From CAZSVE01 sp964610175 (GTDB taxonomy: Bacteria > Pseudomonadota > Gammaproteobacteria > HK1), in assembly GCA_964610175.1 (NCBI GenBank), contig CAZSVE010000053.1, forward strand, positions 1-19,968: a stretch of DNA of 19,968 nucleotides. Reading direction: 5' to 3'. Shown piece after piece: positions 1 through 6,867 of the stretch. Every line of letters begins with the position of its first letter. Within the stretch, counting starts at the first letter, position 1. The notes below the pieces were generated by a model. The model made no database searches. It worked only from the letters and a program-made list of their open reading frames with translations, and was not told the origin of the DNA. Made by a program: the position numbers and the translations under genes.

Positions 1-20
1 CGCACGCACGGTTCGGAGGG

Positions 21-44
21 AGGGGCGGGCTAAAACCCGTCCCT
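21..44. repeat. GC-rich hairpin
   Basis: Bases 21-29 pair with 36-44 (9 bp with one G-T wobble) around a six-base loop. No T tract follows, so I do not call it a terminator. It lies in the 319-bp stretch before the first gene, which otherwise holds only the palindrome at 78-158 and a run of GAAACCCG-like units at about 290-318. Confidence 0.4.
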
Positions 45-77
45 ACCCCTATAAAATCTTTCTATTTCAACTACGTC

Positions 78-158
78 TGTCATTTCGACCGCGGGGAGAA
101 ATCTTCAAGGTTGAGATAGATTCAGCGCTCGAGATTTCTCGCTTCGCTCGAAATGACA
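78..158. repeat. 81-bp palindromic intergenic repeat
   Basis: The ends are a perfect 11-bp inverted repeat: TGTCATTTCGA at 78-88 and its complement at 148-158. A second nested pair is GAGAAATCT at 96-104 with its complement at 132-140. The unit would fold into a long cruciform or RNA hairpin. Elements with this terminal sequence are common dispersed repeats in bacterial genomes, and I see no second copy in this window. It holds no convincing reading frame. Confidence 0.6.
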
Positions 159-319
159 TCATTTTCTAAATTTTTCGATCGTTTTGTCGAAGATTTTCCG
201 GGTAACGGAGTAATTGATCCTGGATTTCCTCGGCCCTCCGGCGGTGTTGACCCCCGAAAAGTTCCTCGCGCGGCGATCCCATTGAAGAAACTCGAAACCC
301 GAACCCGGAAACCCGACCC

Positions 320-1873
320 ATGAGTACCCAAAGACACGTCATCGGACGCCTGATTCTGGAGCTGCGGACAACCGGGGAACAGAAAGCCCGGCGACTCTCC
401 GACGATCTCGCCCGCATCTGTCGGCGGCGCATCGTGCCCCTTATCGATGGTTACTGCACCAAACTCGGCGACCCGAATCGCATCCATCGCATCGATTCCC
501 TGGAGATCGATCTTGGCCCCGTCGATGGCGATCGTCTCGAGGCCGAAGTGGTGGGCAGAATCAATGCCCGCCTCGAACCCCTATTGGCATCGCATATCCG
601 ACCTCGGAAACGACAGGCCAACGGCTCGGAGGCCCGTCGCCAGTCCGGAGCAGGATTGCAGGGGGAACCACAAGGGAAACCGGGCCGTGCTCCATCGGGA
701 GAATCGTCCCCGCTGGAATTGTTCGCCCTGTTCGCCCGCACCGGCACCCTGCCCTGGTGGGCCGATACCATCAGGACGAAACTCCTGGAGGAAACGCTGG
801 AACAGCTGCTCCGCGAGGCCCCGGAGCGATTACGGCTACTGTTGCAGCAATTCGTTCGAGAACGGCGGCCATTACGGCGCATCGTCAATCACTATGGTGA
901 CGATGGACTCTCGGCCCTGTTCGATCTCCTCGCGCCCTCGCTGGCGCGGACCGTTTCCAGTCCTTCCTGGCAGATCCAGTGCCAAATCGATCTCCTCCAG
1001 GAGGCACTGCAAAACCAGTTTCCGTCCCGTGACAGGGCCAGAATCCGATCCCGAATTTGGTATCGGACATTCTGTTTTGCCGGGTTGGTGGAATCGGAAC
1101 GTCCCGAACCTCCGGTGTTCCTGCGCGATCTGCTGTTGCAACTGGCAGCCACTTTCGAGATCGATCACGCCACGCTGATATCCGACGTGGCCAGCGTCAT
1201 TCGTGCAGGCAACCTACACACGGATAACGTGATTCGGGACGCACTGGAAATGCTCCACCATGAGGTCCAGGCCAAATCTCCCAGGCGACGTTCTGCCAAT
1301 TCCCTGGCTGGCATCTCCGACGACTCGGGAGCCGAAATTGGCCAACCAGTGTCGAACCTCGATTTCGGCGATGACGATCGACTCTATATCGACAACGCGG
1401 GCCTTACCATCCTGTGGCCGTTCCTTGGTCACTTCTTCCGACACTTGGGTCTTGTGGAACAAAACCGCTTTCGGAATCGGGAGGCCAGGCAACGGGCCGT
1501 GGGATTGTTGCAATACCTGGTTACCGAGGACCCTTCGCCGCCGGAGTACTTGTTGCCTATCAACAAGCTGCTGTGTGGCATGGCCCCCGATGAGGTATTC
1601 GAATTCGGCCCACCCATGGTCGAGGTCGAGACCGAGGAGTGTACCAGGCTGCTCCAGGCCGCCATCGCCCAGGCCCCCATCCTCAAGGACATGTCCATCC
1701 CCGCCTTCCGAGGCACCTTCCTGCTGCGCCAGGGTATATTGACTACCCGCGACGGTGCCTGGCTGCTGCGGGTGGAACGAAAAACCTACGATGTCGTATT
1801 GGATCGATCCCCCTGGCAGCTGGATTGGATCAAATTGCCCTGGATGGAGACGGCATTCCGGGTGGAGTGGTGA
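320..1873 (+). CDS. Contractile injection system tape measure family protein
   Basis: A 517-residue protein that I recognise as the CIS tape-measure family (CIS_TMP) of phage-tail-like extracellular contractile injection systems, where such proteins are thought to set tube length or act in the baseplate/inner tube. The N-terminus (residues 1-90) has the family start HVIGRLILELR, followed by RIDSLEIDLG. The middle (about 95-350) is variable. The C-terminal signature (about 355-517) has YIDNAGLTILWPFLGHFF, a YLLPINKLLCGM stretch, LLRVERKTYDVVLDRSPW and a final LPWMETAFRVEW, which is how members of this family usually end. The ATG at 320 puts the family N-terminus at residue 6. No strong ribosome binding site precedes it. 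No other injection-system gene lies downstream, so any sheath, tube, baseplate and AAA ATPase genes would be to the left of the window. Family call strong; exact mechanical role inferred. Confidence 0.85.
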   Translation: MSTQRHVIGRLILELRTTGEQKARRLSDDLARICRRRIVPLIDGYCTKLGDPNRIHRIDSLEIDLGPVDGDRLEAEVVGRINARLEPLLASHIRPRKRQANGSEARRQSGAGLQGEPQGKPGRAPSGESSPLELFALFARTGTLPWWADTIRTKLLEETLEQLLREAPERLRLLLQQFVRERRPLRRIVNHYGDDGLSALFDLLAPSLARTVSSPSWQIQCQIDLLQEALQNQFPSRDRARIRSRIWYRTFCFAGLVESERPEPPVFLRDLLLQLAATFEIDHATLISDVASVIRAGNLHTDNVIRDALEMLHHEVQAKSPRRRSANSLAGISDDSGAEIGQPVSNLDFGDDDRLYIDNAGLTILWPFLGHFFRHLGLVEQNRFRNREARQRAVGLLQYLVTEDPSPPEYLLPINKLLCGMAPDEVFEFGPPMVEVETEECTRLLQAAIAQAPILKDMSIPAFRGTFLLRQGILTTRDGAWLLRVERKTYDVVLDRSPWQLDWIKLPWMETAFRVEW

Positions 1874-1902
1874 AGTCATAAGATCCAGCTGAGTGTCGTC
1901 TA

Positions 1903-1939
1903 GCAGGATGGTGAAAAAATCCATTTTTCATCACCCTGC
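1903..1939. terminator. Strong stem-loop 30 bp after the tape measure gene
   Basis: A 16-bp stem (1903-1918 with 1924-1939), with one mismatch and one G-T wobble, closes a 5-base loop. The inner part is A5/T5. It could end transcription in either direction, but no T run follows the stem, so it may instead be a dispersed palindrome. Confidence 0.45.
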
Positions 1940-2029
1940 CAGCGCGGACAAATGCAAGTTGCATCCATGGGATTCAACCTCGTTCGAGCTGGCTCGTTTG
2001 TAAATTTATAGGGCAAGTTCATCGATTAA

Positions 2030-2176
2030 CCTGTATTCCGCTTTGACGACAGCTTCGAGATCTATCCTTTGGGTCAAAAGGACAAGGAAGTGATGGAATT
2101 CAAGAAAGTGATAGAATTCAAGATATTGGTTCGCGTCATAACCAACCAATCTTGGAATGTTCAGGCACGCTCTTGA
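2030..2176 (+). pseudogene. Possible 3' remnant of an unidentified gene
   Basis: An open frame of 48 codons runs from just after a TAA at 2027-2029 to a TGA at 2174-2176. It lacks a good start and reads like ordinary protein (RFDDSFEIYPLGQKDKEV near its beginning, ending VQARS). It contains two 18-bp tandem units with one mismatch (2088-2105 and 2106-2123). Its last codons, QARS-stop, lie inside the duplicated block and recur at 3007-3019. I do not recognise a family. The rest of the 1874-2191 gap shows nothing else. Confidence 0.25.
2088..2123 (+). repeat. Two 18-bp tandem direct repeats
   Basis: Unit AAGTGATGGAATTCAAGA at 2088-2105 is followed directly by AAGTGATAGAATTCAAGA at 2106-2123, with one mismatch. 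Confidence 0.7.
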
Positions 2177-2920
2177 TCCGAGGACGATCTCATGACCGAT
2201 GAAGAACTAAAAGAACTCGTTGCTGATCTACTGATCTCTCAGCGGGAAAATCTGGCTTTTCAGAAGGAAACGAACGCCGCTATGCAGGAAAATCTGGCTT
2301 TTCAGAAAGAAACAAGAGGCAGTATCGAGGAAACGAACGCCGCTATAAAAGAAACAAGAGCCAGTATCAAGGAAACGAACGCTGGAATTAGGGAATTGCG
2401 AGCCTCCCAACGGGAAACCGATCGGCAAATGAAGGAGACCGATCGGCAAATCAAGGAGCTGGGCCGTCAGATTGGGGGGCTGGGCAGGAAATTCGGTGGT
2501 TTTACCGAAGGCATGGCCTACCCGTCCATGAAGAGGCTGTTGCGGAAGCGTTTCCATATGGAGACCATCACCCCGCGGGTGGATATATCCCGAAACGGTA
2601 AACACATGGAGTTGGATGTACTGGGCTATTCCAATGGCAAGGGAAACCAGGTCGTAGTGGTGGAGGTGAAAAGTCGTCTTACCCCGGAAGGCATCGATCA
2701 GATGGAGCAAACCATGACCCGTTTCGATGAATTCTTCCCGGAGCATCGGGACAAGCGACGTTTCGGGATGATCGCGGCGGTGGATTTTTCCCCGAATGTG
2801 GAGTTCCAAACCCAGCGACGAGGGTTCTATCTGGCCCGCATTCAAGATGAGTTATTCGTCTTGCGGTCCCCGGAATTATTTCAGCCCCGCTATTTCGGGG
2901 GCGTATGATAGGCAGCGTTG
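2161..2920 (+). repeat. Tandem duplication, unit A (760 bp)
   Basis: The block from TCAGGCACGC to GGCAGCGTTG, covering the first nuclease-like gene and its ribosome binding site, recurs at 3004-3700. By eye the two units differ by about three substitutions and a 63-bp indel in the coiled-coil coding part. Spacing between units is 83 bp. Confidence 0.95.
2192..2908 (+). CDS. Coiled-coil PD-(D/E)XK nuclease-like protein (DUF3782-like), copy A
   Basis: A 238-residue protein in two parts. Residues 1-105 are a long charged helix built from repeated ENLAFQKET, AAIKETRASIKETN and RETDRQMKETDRQIKEL units, a likely coiled coil. Residues 106-238 look like a small restriction-endonuclease-like fold: E140-L-D142 in HMELDVLGY, then E158-V-K160 in VVVVEVKSRL, giving the D...E-x-K metal site. 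This layout matches the DUF3782-type family of predicted PD-(D/E)XK proteins that is often multi-copy in cyanobacteria and sulfur bacteria. No substrate or phenotype is known to me. GAGGAC lies 7 bases before the ATG. A CCCCG/CGGGG hairpin overlaps the last codons (2886-2900). The second copy at 3035 is nearly identical. Nuclease activity is predicted only. Confidence 0.8.
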   Translation: MTDEELKELVADLLISQRENLAFQKETNAAMQENLAFQKETRGSIEETNAAIKETRASIKETNAGIRELRASQRETDRQMKETDRQIKELGRQIGGLGRKFGGFTEGMAYPSMKRLLRKRFHMETITPRVDISRNGKHMELDVLGYSNGKGNQVVVVEVKSRLTPEGIDQMEQTMTRFDEFFPEHRDKRRFGMIAAVDFSPNVEFQTQRRGFYLARIQDELFVLRSPELFQPRYFGGV

Positions 2921-3003
2921 TACTTCGCGCTTCGACAGGGCGCGTAAAAGCAATTGCCGATATCACCCATGATCGGATGGCACCGTAACCAATTTTGCAG
3001 CTT

Positions 3004-3700
3004 TCAGGCACGCTCTTGATCCGAGGACGATCTCATGACCGATGAAGAACTAAAAGAACTCGTTGCTGATCTACTGATCTCTCAGCGGGAAAATCTGGCT
3101 TTTCAGAAGGGAACGAACGCCGCTATAAAAGAAACAAGAGCCAGTATCAAGGAAACGAACGCTGGAATTAGGGAATTGCGAGCCTCCCAACGGGAAACCG
3201 ATCGGCAAATGAAGGAGACCGATCGGCAAATCAAGGAGCTGGGCCGTCAGATTGGGGGGCTGGGCAGGAAATTCGGTGGTTTTACCGAAGGCATGGCCTA
3301 CCCGTCCATGAAGAGGCTGTTGCGGAAGCGTTTCCATATGGAGACCATCACCCCGCGGGTGGATATATCCCGAAACGGTAAACACATGGAGTTGGATGTA
3401 CTGGGCTATTCCAATGGCAAGGGAAACCAGGTCGTAGTGGTGGAGGTGAAAAGTCGTCTTACCCCGGAAGGCATCGATCAGATGGAGCAAACCATGACCC
3501 GTTTCGATGAATTCTTCCCGGAGCATCGGGACAAGCGACGTTTCGGGATGATCGCGGCGGTGGATTTTTCCCCGAATGTGGAGTTCCAAACCCAGCGACG
3601 AGGGTTCTATCTGGTCCGCATTCAAGATGAGTTATTCGTCTTGCGGTCCCCGGAATCATTTCAGCCCCGCTATTTCGGGGGCGTATGATAGGCAGCGTTG
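3004..3700 (+). repeat. Tandem duplication, unit B (697 bp)
   Basis: Second copy of the block at 2161-2920, 63 bp shorter because 21 codons of the coiled-coil repeat are missing. Both ends match unit A exactly. The bases just left of the strict match are weakly similar in both units (NQ....QARS when translated), so the original duplication may have begun slightly further upstream. Confidence 0.95.
3035..3688 (+). CDS. Coiled-coil PD-(D/E)XK nuclease-like protein (DUF3782-like), copy B
   Basis: A 217-residue near-duplicate of the protein at 2192. It lacks 21 residues of the coiled coil (copy A residues 26-46, starting ETNAAMQENLAFQK). It carries three substitutions that I can see: E to G at the deletion joint, A to V in the FYLARIQ motif, and L to S in RSPELFQ. 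The catalytic-type residues are intact (D121, E137 and K139 here). The missing stretch is a whole number of codons and removes repeat units, as expected from slippage or unequal pairing between internal repeats. The ribosome binding site is the same as in copy A. Both copies look translatable, so this is a young duplication, not a decayed one. Confidence 0.8.
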   Translation: MTDEELKELVADLLISQRENLAFQKGTNAAIKETRASIKETNAGIRELRASQRETDRQMKETDRQIKELGRQIGGLGRKFGGFTEGMAYPSMKRLLRKRFHMETITPRVDISRNGKHMELDVLGYSNGKGNQVVVVEVKSRLTPEGIDQMEQTMTRFDEFFPEHRDKRRFGMIAAVDFSPNVEFQTQRRGFYLVRIQDELFVLRSPESFQPRYFGGV

Positions 3701-3778
3701 CACCTTGGGCCGGAATAATGGAGATCAAAGGCTATTTTTCGACGGACGCTGATGGAGGAAGAGTTCCGAATCGTGTTC

Positions 3779-3890
3779 TGGCGAAGCTTCGCCTCAAGCC
3801 GACAAAGCATGATCCGGTATTGGTAAAGCGAAATTGGTGCCTTGTAAAACTCTTGATCCGATTGTGAAGCTGAGCGGGAAATAAACAAAA
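3779..3890 (+). repeat. Dispersed repeat R1 (plus orientation)
   Basis: Begins CTGGCGAAGCTTCGCC and ends GAGCGGGAAATAAACAAAA, with the shared core ACAAAGCATGATCCGGTATT then GGTAAAGCGAAATTGG and TTGTAAAACTC. The other seven copies in this window share these blocks. Its 3' end lies where the minus-strand toxin gene loses its C-terminus. Confidence 0.85.
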
Positions 3891-4098
3891 ATAATGGCGC
3901 GTGGGAATTTCCGAACAAGGCAACGCCTGAATGGTGCGTGGAGCACGCGAAATCCGAGCGGCATTTCACGGATACGATCGATTTGGATTCTACCGCCAAA
4001 CGAAAACGTCGCCCCAGTCTGGGCTGACACGCCTCATAGTACTTGATGATCGCGAGGAATTCGGCGCGGGTACCCGGCTTGAAGTTGACGGTGCTCAC
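3885..4098 (-). pseudogene. RelE/ParE-type toxin, frameshifted and truncated
   Basis: Reading on the minus strand from a GTG at 4098, the frame gives MSTVNFKPGTRAEFLAIIKY and then YEACQPRLGRRFRLAVE, a typical RelE/ParE N-terminal half (plasmid stabilisation toxin, which acts on ribosome-bound mRNA or on gyrase in characterised members). The second half, IDRIREMPLGFRVLHAP then FRRCLVRKFPRAIIF, is present but in a different frame, so one base has been gained or lost near 3982-3990. After AIIF the reading runs straight into repeat R1, and the usual C-terminal 25-30 residues are absent. The GTG overlaps the antitoxin stop as GTGA, a normal coupled TA arrangement. Two independent lesions make an active toxin unlikely. 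Confidence 0.75.
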
Positions 4099-4289
4099 CC
4101 AAGTAACCGGTCTGCCTCGGCGAAGACTTCGGTTGCCTGGATCGGTTCGCACAAGCCCTTCTTGTATTCCCGATACCTACGCTCTACCTCGAGTACCCAT
4201 GCCTCTTCGATATCGTCTAGGACCTCGCCGCCCAATGAACTTGGCAAACGATCAGCAAGGAAGGCACGTTCTTGTCGAGGTAGGTTCAA
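4095..4289 (-). CDS. Addiction module antitoxin (Unstab_antitox-like), possibly 5'-damaged
   Basis: 64 residues: LPRQERAFLADRLPSSL, then DDIEEAWVLEVERRYREYKK, ending EPIQATEVFAEADRLLG. This is the pattern of the putative addiction module component family (TIGR02574/PF09720), the usual partner of RelE/ParE-type toxins and one that neutralises them. The only in-frame start is a TTG at 4289. Upstream, a different frame reads VLEKVEQDM and would join naturally to ALNLP if one base were changed, so the original N-terminus may have been lost to a frameshift. Its stop overlaps the toxin GTG by 4 bases. With the toxin broken it is probably a passenger. Confidence 0.65.
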   Translation of the reverse strand: MNLPRQERAFLADRLPSSLGGEVLDDIEEAWVLEVERRYREYKKGLCEPIQATEVFAEADRLLG

Positions 4290-4438
4290 TGCATATCTTG
4301 TTCTACTTTTTCAAGCACGGCAGACCATTGTTCGTAGTCCTCGATTATCAGTCTATTTTGTCTTGGAATTTGTCCGGGAATCGGGGCTCGGCTCACACTC
4401 TCAACGTGTTTTTTCCTGTTCATCTTCGCTGGCCATCG

Positions 4439-5147
4439 ATAGCGATAACCAGGACAAAGCGAATCTTTGCCTTGAGATCGCCGGTAAGGCAGCCTCGCTA
4501 AAGATTCGGATTCAGGCTGTAGGTCCCGGTAATGCGGATCTGACTCAGGATATGCCCGTCGATTGCCTTTTTGACCGTCTCGCCATCGAATGTTCCCTCC
4601 ACCGGGGAGCGCGCGACGTCGATGGCATATAAGGTGAAATGGTAGTTGTGAGTGATGGAGTCGTTCCAGGGTGGGCAGGGGCCATCGTAGCCGAAGTACT
4701 GGCCACCCATCTCGGCGTCGCCCGCGAACCATTGTGTGAAGTCGGTGACGCCCTGGCGAGTGCCATGAGGGGCGTCGGGCCCCGCCTTGCCCCGCGCAGT
4801 GACGCCGGTGCTGTATTCACCGGCTTCGATCCTGGTCGTGCTGGTGGGGATATCCACCAGGATCCAGTGATAGAAGTCGATGCGTGGCAGGTCGCCGGGA
4901 ATGGTCTTCCCCTCCTGATTGACATCATCTGGTTTGCTGGGCACGTCGGAGTCATGGCAGATCAGCACCAGGGACTTCGCGCCGGCGGGCACGTCGCTCC
5001 ATGACAGGGCGGGGTTTTTGTTGCCGCCGAAGGTGACGTGGTTCTCGGGATCGGGGATGCAAAAGGCATGGTCCCCCGGTATCGGTTGGTTGTTGCCGAA
5101 GTTGGGAGAGTGGAGTTTCATAGCGTATTTCCTCGTTGAGATGTTAT
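4439..5147 (-). repeat. 709-bp inverted repeat, left arm
   Basis: Contains the PEBP gene plus about 59 bp downstream and 26 bp upstream. The reverse complement matches 14475-15183. I see only two differences: one synonymous change near the start of the gene and one in the leader. Homology beyond the upstream end continues in a diverged form (see the relic at 5263). Confidence 0.95.
4498..5121 (-). CDS. YbhB/YbcL family Raf kinase inhibitor-like (PEBP) protein, copy 1
   Basis: A 207-residue protein of the bacterial phosphatidylethanolamine-binding-protein fold. Visible family blocks are AGAKSLVLICHDSDVP (equivalent of the D-x-D-x-P ligand-site motif), FYHWILVDIP, and YDGPCPPWNDSITHNYHFTL followed by YAIDV. 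No signal peptide is visible, so it should be cytoplasmic. Function in bacteria is poorly known. GAGGAAA precedes the ATG. In this copy the upstream in-frame ATG of the other copy (14486) is ACG, which supports the start used here. The protein is identical to the copy at 14501. It lies in the repeat-rich decay zone and is followed by the degenerate TA pair. Confidence 0.9.
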   Translation of the reverse strand: MKLHSPNFGNNQPIPGDHAFCIPDPENHVTFGGNKNPALSWSDVPAGAKSLVLICHDSDVPSKPDDVNQEGKTIPGDLPRIDFYHWILVDIPTSTTRIEAGEYSTGVTARGKAGPDAPHGTRQGVTDFTQWFAGDAEMGGQYFGYDGPCPPWNDSITHNYHFTLYAIDVARSPVEGTFDGETVKKAIDGHILSQIRITGTYSLNPNL

Positions 5148-5148
5148 C

Positions 5149-5262
5149 TTGTTTATTTCCCGCTCATCTTCGCAAATGAGTCAAGTGTTACGGAACGCCA
5201 AGTTTTTCCTTACCAATGCCGGATCGTCCTTCAATGGTCGGTTCGAGCACAAGCTTCGCTAG
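5149..5262 (-). repeat. Dispersed repeat R2 (minus orientation), absent from the paralogous locus
   Basis: Reads TGTTTATTTCCCGCTC at its left edge and CAAGCTTCGCTAG at its right edge, the two family termini in reverse. It separates the PEBP leader from relic sequence that is contiguous in the 14282-14500 arm, so about 112 bp appears to have been inserted here. Confidence 0.8.
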
Positions 5263-5535
5263 TTTTTGCGGATGTCGTCGACGAACCTTGCGCTGTAAGT
5301 TTCCATGGATTTTCGCATCGAAAAGCGTACCATGGCAGAATCGGAAAGCGTTTGTTTATTTCCCGCTCGGCTTTACGATTGGATCGGTTTTTACAAGGCG
5401 CTAACCCCCGTCTTGCCAATACTCAGTCATGCCTTGTCGGCTCGAAGTGAAGATTCGCCAGGGCGATTTATACAGGATGCGGAGGCAAAACTCATCTGAC
5501 CGTGCTCAAGGCAAACCGATTTGAAATACCCCCAA
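5263..5535 (-). pseudogene. Unidentified relic gene, copy 1, interrupted by R3
   Basis: The pieces 5263-5350 and 5462-5535 align to the reverse complement of 14282-14474. In plus-strand reading they give EPCAVSFHGFSHRKAYHGRI, then GKR, and after repeat R3, FIQDAEAKLI and a stop. The corresponding reading of the other copy is EPCVVNFRGFSHRKAYDGRI then GKREFIQDLKAKLI. (The strand given follows the neighbouring PEBP gene; this reading frame runs on the plus strand here.) I do not recognise the family. The whole 5122-5736 gap consists of this relic, repeats R2-R4 and the leader of the next gene. Confidence 0.5.
5351..5461 (-). repeat. Dispersed repeat R3 (minus orientation), inserted in the relic
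   Basis: Starts TTTGTTTATTTCCCGCTC and ends GATTCGCCAG. The relic flanks (ATCGGAAAGCG on the left, ATTTATACAGGAT on the right) are adjacent in the uninterrupted copy at about 14376-14395. A GCG occurs next to both edges and could be a 3-bp target duplication, but this is not secure. Confidence 0.85.
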
Positions 5536-5640
5536 CGAAGCTTGTGCTCGAACCGACGAAGCATGACCCCATATTGGTAAAGCGGAATTGGCATCTTGTA
5601 AAACTCGATCCAATCGTAAAGCCGAGCGGGAAATAAATAA
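5534..5640 (+). repeat. Dispersed repeat R4 (plus orientation)
   Basis: Carries GAAGCTTGTGCTCGAACCGA near the start, the GGTAAAGCGGAATTGG core, and ends GAGCGGGAAATAAATAAA. It lies about 97 bp before the likely start of the SQR-like gene and ends the homology of the relic copy. Confidence 0.85.
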
Positions 5641-5736
5641 AATAAAATATTGTGAATGACATCACTTTGACGCTTTTCGCTGTAACGTCAATTGTTTGAA
5701 ATACCCGAATTACGCCATGTACAGGAGAACTTACCA

Positions 5737-6867
5737 TTGGGAAAGCGAGTAACCGTTATTGGTAGTGGGTTTGCCGCCCTGACGGCAATACGCACCCTGC
5801 GTGCACAAGACAAGGCCCTTGAAATCACGGCTGTTTCCCCGAAGCCGGAATTCGTTTTTCTGCCCAGCCTGGTATGGATACCGTCCGGCTTGCGCCGAGG
5901 TGAAGATTTGATCGTGTCGCTCGATGAATTCTTTCGCCGCATGGGGGTCATGCATCATGCCGGAACGGCGCTCACCCTCAAGGATGGTGGTCGCAGGTTG
6001 CGCACCGATGCCGGTGTCGTGGAAAACGATGGCTTGATCATCGCATGCGGCGCGCGCTACCTGAAAAAGCTATCGGGCATTGAGCAGGCCATTATCCCGT
6101 GCGAGGGGATTTCGTCCGTGGAGACACTGCGAGATCGACTGAAGGGACTGTCGCAAGGCAGCATTGCACTGGGTTTCGCGGGTAACCCCAAGGAACCTGC
6201 CGCCGTTCGCGGCGGACCGATGTTCGAGTTTCTATTCGGTATCGATAACCAGCTAAAACGCGAGGGTCGTCGAGATCGGTTCAATCTGGTGTTCTTCAAT
6301 CCCATGCAAGATCCCGGGCAACGTCTTGGCCCCAAGGCGGTTGCGGGGCTGAAGTCGGCCATGACGAAACGCGGCATCGAGATGCACCTTGGCCATAAGA
6401 TGAAGGGATTCGAACCTGGAAAGGTGATAACGGAAGGGGGCGAAATCAAGGCCGATCTGATCTTGTTCCTGCCGGGTATGACCGGATTGCCATGGTATGC
6501 CGACGCAGGGCTGCCGCTCTCGGCAGGGGGGTTCGTGCAGGCCGATGCAAAATGCCGCGTCGTCGATCACGAACGGGTCTATGTGGCCGGTGATGCCGGC
6601 AGTTATCCAGTGCCCGACTGGTTGCCGAAACAGGCGCACATGGCGGATCTACAAGCAGCCAGCGCGGCGAAGAATTTGATCGCGGAGCTAAATAATCGAG
6701 AACCCTCGGCAACCTTCCGAACCGAGCTTGTCTGCGTCATCGATGATCTCGAAACCGGCATTTTGGTGGCGCGCACATCGAGACACAACGTAATATTACC
6801 GCCAATGCGGGCCATGCATTGGTCCAAAACTCTTTTCGAGAAGTGGTATTTGCGAAAATACCATTAG
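5737..6867 (+). CDS. SQR-like NAD(P)/FAD-dependent oxidoreductase
   Basis: A two-dinucleotide-binding-domain flavoprotein of the sulfide:quinone oxidoreductase / type II NADH dehydrogenase superfamily, 376 residues from the chosen start. KRVTVIGSGFAALTAIRTLR (residues 3-22) is the FAD-binding GxGxxA strand-loop-helix. VYVAGDAGSYPV (about 282-293) is the second FAD motif. The C-terminal part has VCVIDDLETGILV and amphipathic aromatic residues near the end (HWSKTLFEKWYLRKYH), as in membrane-surface SQRs. The region equivalent to the SQR redox cysteine reads AAVRGGPMFEFLFG with no cysteine. Cysteines are at about 104, 122, 273 and 333. Sulfide oxidation is therefore doubtful. I chose the TTG at 5737 because AGGAG ends 9 bases before it; an upstream TTG at 5692 would add 15 residues without a ribosome binding site. 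Confidence 0.75.
   Translation: MGKRVTVIGSGFAALTAIRTLRAQDKALEITAVSPKPEFVFLPSLVWIPSGLRRGEDLIVSLDEFFRRMGVMHHAGTALTLKDGGRRLRTDAGVVENDGLIIACGARYLKKLSGIEQAIIPCEGISSVETLRDRLKGLSQGSIALGFAGNPKEPAAVRGGPMFEFLFGIDNQLKREGRRDRFNLVFFNPMQDPGQRLGPKAVAGLKSAMTKRGIEMHLGHKMKGFEPGKVITEGGEIKADLILFLPGMTGLPWYADAGLPLSAGGFVQADAKCRVVDHERVYVAGDAGSYPVPDWLPKQAHMADLQAASAAKNLIAELNNREPSATFRTELVCVIDDLETGILVARTSRHNVILPPMRAMHWSKTLFEKWYLRKYH

Noticed and set aside
451..1924. Long open frames on the minus strand and in other plus frames across the tape measure gene
   Set aside because: They overlap a gene with clear family motifs, are Arg/Ser/Pro-rich in the way high-GC shadow frames are, and have no recognisable domains.
2228..3625. 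Minus-strand frames of 205 and 184 codons opposite the nuclease-like genes
   Set aside because: They mirror the duplicated genes exactly; leucine/histidine-rich readings of the complementary strand with no family features.
3685..3867. Plus-strand frame of 60 codons running into R1
   Set aside because: Half of it is repeat R1 translated. Similar translated repeat fragments appear at every copy, so it is not a gene.
3931..4632. 233-codon plus-strand frame opposite the toxin, antitoxin and PEBP
   Set aside because: It crosses three recognised minus-strand genes and has no family features.
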